Shown here in pieces: positions 14,724 to 18,693 of a stretch of 18,693 nt of DNA. The position numbers and the translations under genes were made by a program. The notes beneath the pieces were generated by a model that was not told the origin of the DNA, did not search any database, and saw nothing but the letters and a program-made list of their open reading frames with translations. Source of the stretch: Nitrososphaerales archaeon TH5894 (GTDB lineage: Archaea > Thermoproteota > Nitrososphaeria > Nitrososphaerales > Nitrososphaeraceae); the NCBI GenBank assembly GCA_014523485.1, contig JAATVK010000261.1, positions 1-18,693 of the forward strand. The letters run 5' to 3'. The first letter of the stretch is position 1; every line of letters starts with the position of its first letter.

Positions 14724-15185
14724 GTGTCTATTAATACTGGAAATACAGAAGATATTATACAAATTTTAGGGAATCTCCAATCTTTTCTAAGAAAACCAAT
14801 AATCAAAAATAAACTAATAGATTTTTTCAAAAAAGATTCGGAATTTCAATTGGAAACAATCAATTTAATTTTAGACTCTCTAGAAAATATCAATATTCAA
14901 AAGTTTCAAGATTTGATATCTTCATGGTTGGAGGTTTTAGTATATTTTGAGCCATCACAAATAAACCAAATAATTATACTCTACTTAAATGGATTGCAAA
15001 AAAGGAAAGAATTGATAAATCCGCTTGAACCAGTATTGTTTTATTGTATTAATAAGATGAGCAAAGAACAAAAAGAGAAGTTAAGAGATTGTTTTTTGGA
15101 AACTTTATTTATGATACCAAATAAAAATAATATTCTACATTCTACCTTAAGCGAAGAGACATTAGCCTTTATACGTAAGAACTAA
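14724..15185 (+). CDS. Unknown helical protein divergent from purA
   Basis: A 153-aa protein beginning with GTG (MSINTGNTEDIIQIL). It appears all-helical with repeated amphipathic helices: LGNLQSFLRKPIIKNKLIDF, then ETINLILDSLENINIQKFQDLISSWLEV, then PLEPVLFYCINKMSKEQKEKL. No membrane segment, signal peptide or metal motif; two isolated cysteines (about 118 and 133). The alternation of short helices could be a HEAT/ARM-like or helical-bundle scaffold, which is speculation. It diverges from purA over 100 nt and converges with the YggX-like gene (27-nt gap). I do not recognise a family. Confidence 0.65.
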   Translation: MSINTGNTEDIIQILGNLQSFLRKPIIKNKLIDFFKKDSEFQLETINLILDSLENINIQKFQDLISSWLEVLVYFEPSQINQIIILYLNGLQKRKELINPLEPVLFYCINKMSKEQKEKLRDCFLETLFMIPNKNNILHSTLSEETLAFIRKN

Positions 15186-15212
15186 GAACTTCGTTCAAAT
15201 ATATAATAAAAA

Positions 15213-15461
15213 TTAAGGATTATCAGGGTTTTTTTGGATTTCTTCACCCTTTTCTAATCCAAAAAATATTTTCTCTTGCTTTTTCAAAGCTTTTCTATGC
15301 TCAGGCAAAGACATATCTAGACGGAGTTCATTGATAACCATAATTGCATGAGTAGTCCATTCATTCCAGCATGATGGACAAGAAGAATATTTTTGAGCGG
15401 CTGGATCATCAATTAGTTTTTCATCAAATGAATTATTACATTTTGAGCAAGTTCTAGTCAT
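15213..15461 (-). CDS. YggX-like Fe(2+)-trafficking protein with zinc ribbon
   Basis: An 82-aa cytoplasmic protein. After the N-terminal MTRTCSKC come two CxxC pairs, C5-x2-C8 and C28-x2-C31, forming a probable zinc ribbon or other metal site. The C-terminal half matches the bacterial YggX signature: W-x2-W, M-x-INE, RLDM, PEHRKALKKQ, as in E. coli YggX (INEKKLNM ... EHRKLL). YggX is linked to iron trafficking and protection of Fe-S proteins; in E. coli a single conserved cysteine follows MSRT. I chose ATG 15461 over a TTG at 15482 because MTRT aligns with MSRT and a TATA box is 26 nt upstream; the TTG would lie almost on that box. The physiological role is inferred. Confidence 0.8.
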   Translation of the reverse strand: MTRTCSKCNNSFDEKLIDDPAAQKYSSCPSCWNEWTTHAIMVINELRLDMSLPEHRKALKKQEKIFFGLEKGEEIQKNPDNP

Positions 15462-15482
15462 ATAGACTAATCCATCGTTCAA

Positions 15483-15491
15483 GATATATTA
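15483..15491 (-). promoter_or_regulatory. TATA box deciding the YggX-like start
   Basis: Minus-strand TAATATATC is centred 26 nt before ATG 15461, giving leaderless spacing. It argues against the upstream TTG at 15482. Confidence 0.5.
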
Positions 15492-15662
15492 CTTTTGTTA
15501 TTCAAATAAATTTGTATCATTTAAGGAAACAAGAACTCTAGGATCTTTAAGTTATTTAGTCATTCGTTATTAGTAAATATAAAATTTATCTAGAATTCTA
15601 TTGTAATGTAAATCCAGAATTTTTTAAAAAAAATAAGAGATTCTTTGACAAATAAATCTATC

Positions 15663-15673
15663 CCTTTATATAC
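15663..15673 (+). promoter_or_regulatory. Orphan box A (TTTATATA)
   Basis: CCTTTATATAC matches the archaeal box A TTTATATA exactly on the plus strand; the minus strand reads GTATATAAAGG, so direction is ambiguous. Neither direction leads to a coding gene: plus would start near 15694, minus near 15643. Confidence 0.4.
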
Positions 15674-15715
15674 AACAAGGATTAAATGTTATTAAATAAA
15701 CTTCACCTTTATTTC

Positions 15716-15746
15716 GATATTTGAGAATTTAGATATTAGAGAATTT
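15716..15746. repeat. Two-copy 16-nt-period direct repeat
   Basis: GATATTTGAGAATTT (15716-15730) and GATATTAGAGAATTT (15732-15746) match at 14 of 15 positions. Only two copies are present and the sequence is AT-rich, so it may be chance or a paired protein-binding site. Confidence 0.4.
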
Positions 15747-15877
15747 TTATCGATTTTAGCTGTATATTTATTAATCAATTTTGTACTTTAGAGTGTACAT
15801 TTATTCAACCTTAATTATAAACAACCAAGAATTCAAAAGATCAAAGTATTAAACAAAGACAACAATATCGGTATATC

Positions 15878-15904
15878 TATTCAAGTTTAATTTGAATATT
15901 TTTT
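15878..15904 (+). terminator. Hairpin followed by T-run
   Basis: TATTCAA (15878-15884) pairs with TTGAATA (15892-15898) around a 7-nt loop, followed by six Ts. It looks like a weak intrinsic terminator on the plus strand. The stem is AT-rich (one G-C pair), so stability is low. Confidence 0.35.
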
Positions 15905-15984
15905 ATCTTCCCACAATTGAATCATAGAGTTTCTAAACAATAAAGATTTGGTAATGCTATAGGTTAATCTGTTTTAGTAGATAG

Positions 15985-16200
15985 TTATTTTTTTTTATTT
16001 TTGTTATATTGATGACTTTTTTTTATATGATCCCGCATTTGTTGCATTCCGAAAAAATTGAGATTGCAGCTGTTGCAGGTATAACATTTACCAGTACCAT
16101 GTATTACTTGTTCATGTTGCATTGAATCTTCTATTTTTCTAAATCGTTTATTACAAATTGGACAATCAAACTTTTTCCAAAGGTTTAGTAAAAAATTCAA
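15985..16200 (-). CDS. Small two-finger C2H2 zinc-finger protein
   Basis: A 71-aa protein with two classical C2H2 fingers of identical spacing, C-x2-C-x12-H-x4-H: C13, C16, H29, H34 and C42, C45, H58, H63. Hydrophobic core positions (F20; F50 and M55) fit. The C-terminal tail is lysine-rich (NKNKKK), suggesting nucleic-acid contact. C2H2 proteins are uncommon but known in archaea; target and role are unknown. Start is TTG at 16200: no ATG exists before the first finger, an in-frame TAG lies at 16210-16212, and a TATA box is 26 nt upstream. It is followed by the gene-poor region and lies downstream of the ribbon-helix-helix gene and aIF5A. Confidence 0.8.
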   Translation of the reverse strand: MNFLLNLWKKFDCPICNKRFRKIEDSMQHEQVIHGTGKCYTCNSCNLNFFGMQQMRDHIKKSHQYNKNKKK

Positions 16201-16220
16201 TAATTTTGTCTATTAACCAT

Positions 16221-16232
16221 TTAATATAAAGG
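16221..16232 (-). promoter_or_regulatory. TATA box deciding the TTG start of the zinc-finger gene
   Basis: Minus-strand CCTTTATATTAA is centred 26 nt before TTG 16200, supporting a leaderless message beginning at or near that codon. Confidence 0.5.
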
Positions 16233-16300
16233 TATAAAAAAAATATCCATGTCCAAGTAAATGATTACTATACAAAATAAAAAAATGGTAGAGATGTAAA

Positions 16301-16432
16301 CTAATGGAGGTCAGATACTATTTTTTCAATTGCTTGACTAGAATTAGTCATTCCCATTTTTTTTGCAAAAGTCTCAATGAGTTTTAATTCCTCAGGTTTG
16401 AAACAAACCGGGATTGTTCGTTTGTCTTCCAT
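16301..16432 (-). CDS. 43-aa ribbon-helix-helix-like protein
   Basis: A short gene from ATG 16432 to a TAG ending at 16301. The translation has a short beta strand (RTIPVCF), then PEELKLIETFAKKMGM and then NSSQAIEKIVSDL, which is the strand-helix-helix order of Arc/CopG/MetJ-type ribbon-helix-helix repressors (typically 40-60 aa). The helix 2 pattern S-x2-A-I-E-x-I-V is typical of RHH_1 proteins. It would bind DNA as a dimer. A TATA box (CATAAAAACC on the minus strand) is 26 nt upstream, which strengthens the call as a real gene. It lies 56 nt downstream of the aIF5A gene on the same strand; no toxin partner is adjacent, so it is not an obvious antitoxin. Confidence 0.7.
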   Translation of the reverse strand: MEDKRTIPVCFKPEELKLIETFAKKMGMTNSSQAIEKIVSDLH

Positions 16433-16452
16433 AATATTTCACACTATGATAA

Positions 16453-16462
16453 GGTTTTTATG
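16453..16462 (-). promoter_or_regulatory. TATA box for the ribbon-helix-helix gene
   Basis: Minus-strand CATAAAAACC centred 26 nt before ATG 16432, within the gap after aIF5A, so the small gene can be transcribed on its own. Confidence 0.45.
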
Positions 16463-16488
16463 TGTTTCCAAGAATTATCCTAAAGTAT

Positions 16489-16881
16489 CTATCCTTTCAC
16501 TCGTACTATTTTAATTCTATCTAGCACCTTCCAATATTCAATTTCTTTTCCTTGAACAATCTTATCCCTTATATCTTCCTCAACCGCTGAAGCTTCAAAT
16601 ACTTCAAAGGTTTCCAAATCCATAATTTGTAGGAGTGAGCCAGTTATTGAAACGACCTGTCCACTTCTTTTATCGATAAGAGGAACTTCAACATTGGCTG
16701 AAACCGGCGAAACAAGACCATGTTTGGATCCATCAAAAACTCCTATAGCCGAAACACGTGCTTTAGCTGAACCATGTTTTCCTGGTTTGCTATGATCATA
16801 TGAAACAATTCTACATGGTTCATTATCGATAATAATGTAAGAGCCGATTTTTAAACTACCAAGATCCATTGGTTTACTCAT
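16489..16881 (-). CDS. eif5A: Translation initiation factor aIF5A
   Basis: A 130-aa homologue of eIF5A/EF-P, which binds the ribosome and relieves stalling at difficult peptide bonds such as polyproline. The N-terminal SH3-like domain (about 1-68) carries the modification loop SKPGKHGSAK, with K35 in the position converted to hypusine or deoxyhypusine in eukaryotes and archaea. The C-terminal OB domain (about 70-130) ends WKVLDRIKIVRVKG. Length and loop are standard. ATG start with a strong TATA box 28-29 nt upstream, implying a leaderless mRNA. Deoxyhypusine synthase is not in the window. Confidence 0.97.
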   Translation of the reverse strand: MSKPMDLGSLKIGSYIIIDNEPCRIVSYDHSKPGKHGSAKARVSAIGVFDGSKHGLVSPVSANVEVPLIDKRSGQVVSITGSLLQIMDLETFEVFEASAVEEDIRDKIVQGKEIEYWKVLDRIKIVRVKG

Positions 16882-16905
16882 AATAATTGAAAGAAAAAGA
16901 ATATT

Positions 16906-16916
16906 GATATATATTA
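16906..16916 (-). promoter_or_regulatory. TATA box for aIF5A
   Basis: Minus-strand TAATATATATC centred about 29 nt before the ATG at 16881; the transcript would start within a few bases of the ATG. Confidence 0.55.
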
Positions 16917-16949
16917 TTTCTGTTTTAATTTTGAACAGAGTATTAGATT

Positions 16950-17816
16950 TTAACCTTTAGTACTTTGAGCAATTTTCCATTTAGATAACATATTATGTTT
17001 AGTATTTAATTTATAGTAAGGGATGAAAAAATAACAATATAATGTGGCAAGCCCGCCATAGGGGTCATGTAAGAAAGATTTTAATGTAATCTTAAGATTA
17101 GTAACGAAAGATAGTTTCTTTGTTTTAAAATAGGATAATTGTTTATGACCAAAATTTGCTCTCAAAACTTGAGACAAAAAATCTTCTAAATTTGTTGGTG
17201 TTTTGAAATATATCTTTGAGTTATCGACATAAATAACTTTTTTATTCAATTCTAATACCTTTAATTGAAGAAAATAATCAATTGCTATTATATTCTCTGA
17301 AATTGTTATTACTTTAGCTAAGTCTTGTCTAATAGCCAAACCTCTACCCATTACCAGATATTGAGTTAGCCCAACTTTTCTTACGTTCTGCAACCAAGTC
17401 GAAATAAATTTTGTGGCTCTTCCATATATATTGTAAATTTTTATCGGTTGAGGATTCCCAGCACAAAGTCCTATTTCCGAACTAAATCCATTGACAAGAT
17501 TATAGGTTGTTTGTTTTTCTAATATTACATCAGCGTCATATAGAACTAAATAATCTCCTGTTGCCTCTCTAAAAATTTCATTCCATCCAGAGGAAGCACC
17601 TCTTCTTCTATTATGGTGGAAAAGCCTTATCAAGAATTGAGAATTATTTTTGATAAATTCTTTTATTAAAAATGGTGTATTATCATCTGAATCATCGGAT
17701 ATAATAATTTCTTTCAGGGAAAATTTGCCTAAATATTGCCATTTAATAGAATTTAATATATTAGTAATATTTTTTTCTTCATTGTAAGAAATAATGCCTA
17801 TTGACAACTGATTCAT
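16950..17816 (-). CDS. Family 2 glycosyltransferase
   Basis: A 288-aa GT-A-fold transferase moving a sugar from a nucleotide sugar. Visible: SIGIISYNEEKNI at the N-terminus, IIISDDSDD (37-45), the metal-binding DAD at 94-96 in LVLYDADVIL, and an acceptor-side region with D180 (IAIDYFLQLKV). The motif Q216-V-L-R219 is a variant of the Q-x2-R-W motif. No clear transmembrane helix, although the C-terminal segment GGLATLYCYFFIPYYKL (254-270) is hydrophobic enough for peripheral membrane contact. Donor and acceptor are unknown. It is divergent from the sequon-rich secreted protein over 251 nt, so a role in glycosylating surface proteins or lipids is possible. ATG start with TATA box 28 nt upstream. 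Confidence 0.9.
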   Translation of the reverse strand: MNQLSIGIISYNEEKNITNILNSIKWQYLGKFSLKEIIISDDSDDNTPFLIKEFIKNNSQFLIRLFHHNRRRGASSGWNEIFREATGDYLVLYDADVILEKQTTYNLVNGFSSEIGLCAGNPQPIKIYNIYGRATKFISTWLQNVRKVGLTQYLVMGRGLAIRQDLAKVITISENIIAIDYFLQLKVLELNKKVIYVDNSKIYFKTPTNLEDFLSQVLRANFGHKQLSYFKTKKLSFVTNLKITLKSFLHDPYGGLATLYCYFFIPYYKLNTKHNMLSKWKIAQSTKG

Positions 17817-17838
17817 TATATAATTTTCGAAGAAAATG

Positions 17839-17849
17839 CTTTTATAAGT
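17839..17849 (-). promoter_or_regulatory. TATA box for the glycosyltransferase
   Basis: Minus-strand CTTATAAAAGC, one of the clearest boxes in the window, centred 28 nt before ATG 17816. Confidence 0.6.
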
Positions 17850-17992
17850 ATTCGCATTGATAATAAAATTACTTGTAATAACATTGATATAAATATTATA
17901 ACAGATTCAATTTAACGAAATTTTTAAAATCAACAGATAAAATGTAAATAAACTTAATGTAATAATAATAGCAATAAAATTTCATCTCCTAC

Positions 17993-18005
17993 ATTGTTTA
18001 ACAAT
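17993..18005. promoter_or_regulatory. 13-bp palindrome upstream of the secreted protein gene
   Basis: ATTGTT-T-AACAAT is a perfect inverted repeat around one base, about 63-75 nt before ATG 18068 and upstream of a TTAAAAAATAAA box (18033-18044). It could be a regulator site; chance is not excluded. Confidence 0.25.
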
Positions 18006-18032
18006 AATTTTATATTGAATTTAATCATTCGG

Positions 18033-18044
18033 TTAAAAAATAAA
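18033..18044 (+). promoter_or_regulatory. TATA-like box for the secreted repeat protein
   Basis: TTAAAAAATAAA is centred about 30 nt before ATG 18068. It is AT-rich rather than a clean consensus. Confidence 0.35.
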
Positions 18045-18067
18045 ATGATTTCTACTAAATTTATAAT

Positions 18068-18693
18068 ATGAAATTTGTCAAAATACCTACATGTAAAAAT
18101 ATCCTATTCGGTGTTCTTCTATTCTTTGTCACTTTCAATGTTATAGTTATCTTTTCCCATGCATATGGTGATTCAATTATTTTATCTAATTCCTCTGAAG
18201 TACAAAATTTAAACAAAACAACACAAAGTCATCCACTGTCAGAAAATATAATAGATAATAAAACAATAAATCAAACTCAGGAAAAAAATTTCCATCCAGT
18301 CAAACAAATCAATGATACCGACACTGTCATTGAAGTTTTTCCAATAAGTTTCGAGGAATCTCTTACAAAAGATGATTCTGACACTTCTGAATCCAATGTA
18401 TTATCTTTAGACCAAAACAATACAATGAAAGTGGGAAACAATACCGAATTTTTGCACTCCCCTCCTCCTACAATCAGTTATATTGAAAATGAAGGTGTTC
18501 AAGTAAAACCTATGACTCCTGTATCTAAAGACGGCGATAGAAATACTAGCGATGAAGAAGAGGATGACGAAAGCAGTAGAAATACTAGCGATGAAGAAGA
18601 GGATGACGAAAGCAGTAGAAATACTAGCGATGAAGAAGAGGATGACGAAAGCAGTAGAAATACTAGCGATGAAGAAGAGGATGACGAAAGCAG
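18068..18693 (+). CDS. Secreted acidic repeat protein, truncated by the window end
   Basis: About 208 codons are visible with no stop. Residues 1-33 are a signal peptide or anchor: a basic start (MKFVKIPTCKN), a hydrophobic core ILFGVLLFFVTFNVIVIF, then SHAYGD where cleavage is plausible. The following 125 residues are polar, low in cysteine and rich in Asn, Ser, Thr and Asp, with seven N-x-S/T sequons (NSS, NKT twice, NQT, NDT, NNT twice). From about residue 158 a 13-residue acidic unit RNTSDEEEDDESS repeats in tandem, adding one NTS sequon per unit. It is probably a glycosylated extracellular or cell-surface protein in which the repeats form a flexible, highly negative, possibly cation-binding stalk. 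No enzymatic domain seen. The C-terminus is unknown. Confidence 0.8.
   Translation, partial: MKFVKIPTCKNILFGVLLFFVTFNVIVIFSHAYGDSIILSNSSEVQNLNKTTQSHPLSENIIDNKTINQTQEKNFHPVKQINDTDTVIEVFPISFEESLTKDDSDTSESNVLSLDQNNTMKVGNNTEFLHSPPPTISYIENEGVQVKPMTPVSKDGDRNTSDEEEDDESSRNTSDEEEDDESSRNTSDEEEDDESSRNTSDEEEDDES
18539..18693 (+). repeat. Perfect 39-bp tandem repeat (about four copies, open-ended)
   Basis: Unit starts at 18539, 18578, 18617 and 18656; the first three are identical over 39 bp and the fourth is cut at 38 bp by the window edge. The unit begins AGAAATACTAGCGATGAAG and encodes RNTSDEEEDDESS in frame. Identity at the DNA level, including wobble positions, indicates recent expansion or ongoing homogenisation. 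Confidence 0.97.

Larger units (their letters stand above)
15694..15905 (+). ncRNA. Hypothetical small RNA between orphan promoter and hairpin terminator
   Basis: This is purely a prediction from spacing: a box A centred at 15668 and a downstream 7-bp stem plus six Ts ending at 15904 would delimit an RNA of about 210 nt. The body is very AT-rich, without strong internal folding or resemblance to known RNAs. It could equally be non-transcribed spacer. Confidence 0.2.
15492..15984. other. Gene-poor stretch with possible orphan transcript
   Basis: Nearly 500 nt with no open reading frame worth calling on either strand (the longest I found are about 12 codons). It contains a consensus-like box A at 15663-15673, a 16-nt-period direct repeat at 15716-15746, a TGTAC...GTACA inverted repeat near 15782-15800, and a hairpin plus T-run at 15878-15904. 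No known RNA family recognised. Confidence 0.5.

Noticed and set aside
15462..15482. TTG 15482 as start of the YggX-like protein
   Set aside because: It lies almost on the TATA box, and the ATG at 15461 aligns with the YggX N-terminus.
15782..15800. TGTAC...GTACA inverted repeat as a regulator site or RNA stem
   Set aside because: Only a 5-bp arm in very AT-rich DNA and no gene nearby to regulate.
15483..15984. CRISPR array or tRNA in the gene-poor stretch
   Set aside because: No regular repeats with spacers and no cloverleaf-compatible sequence were seen.
16301..16432. Antitoxin of a toxin-antitoxin pair
   Set aside because: The ribbon-helix-helix-like protein has no adjacent RelE/ParE/VapC-type gene on either side.

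Overview
The window looks like a chromosomal piece of an AT-rich ammonia-oxidising archaeon (Thaumarchaeota/Nitrososphaeria, possibly the Nitrososphaera/Nitrosocosmicus side). Supporting signs are a fused ThiD-ThiN, an archaeal short PurA, aIF5A with a hypusine-site lysine, a DUF424-type protein, an archaeal KH-domain (Pno1/Dim2-like) protein, an A-type ATPase subunit F, many TTG/GTG starts, and TATA boxes sitting 26-29 nt before start codons, as in leaderless archaeal transcription. The genus is inferred from gene content only. I see no rRNA, tRNA, CRISPR array, transposase or phage gene.

Layout. 1-4 kb: a cysteine synthase (possibly O-phosphoserine-using) converges on a minus-strand run of thioredoxin reductase, a Cys/His-containing unknown protein and the Thi4 thiazole synthase. 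4-7.5 kb: a TPR/winged-helix protein diverges from a membrane-tethered J protein, followed by ATPase subunit F and ThiDN. 7.5-9.6 kb: a sugar-phosphate nucleotidyltransferase, a DUF424 protein, a two-KH RNA-binding protein and a small membrane protein, all plus strand. 9.6-12.7 kb: UbiX and a PfkB kinase diverge; PyrF lies 5 nt downstream of an unknown protein with an internal duplication. 12.7-13.25 kb is mostly non-coding. 13.25-15.5 kb: PurA is flanked by two unknown helical proteins, then a YggX-like zinc-ribbon protein. 15.5-16.0 kb is a gene-poor stretch with a possible orphan transcript. 16-18.7 kb: a two-finger C2H2 protein, a 43-aa ribbon-helix-helix-like protein, aIF5A, a GT2 glycosyltransferase, and a divergent secreted acidic repeat protein that runs off the window inside a perfect 39-bp tandem repeat.

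How the genes work together. Thi4 makes the thiamine thiazole and ThiDN phosphorylates the pyrimidine and joins the halves; cysteine synthase and thioredoxin reductase give the region a sulfur/redox flavour. PyrF and PurA belong to nucleotide synthesis, the KH protein, DUF424 and aIF5A to translation. Most genes appear to be single transcription units with their own TATA box. I found no obvious new multi-gene system such as a defence island. The best leads are the sequon-bearing acidic tandem repeat protein opposite a glycosyltransferase, the cysteine-type Thi4, the archaeal YggX-like zinc ribbon, the duplicated-domain partner of PyrF, and the orphan promoter/hairpin pair at 15.66-15.90 kb.
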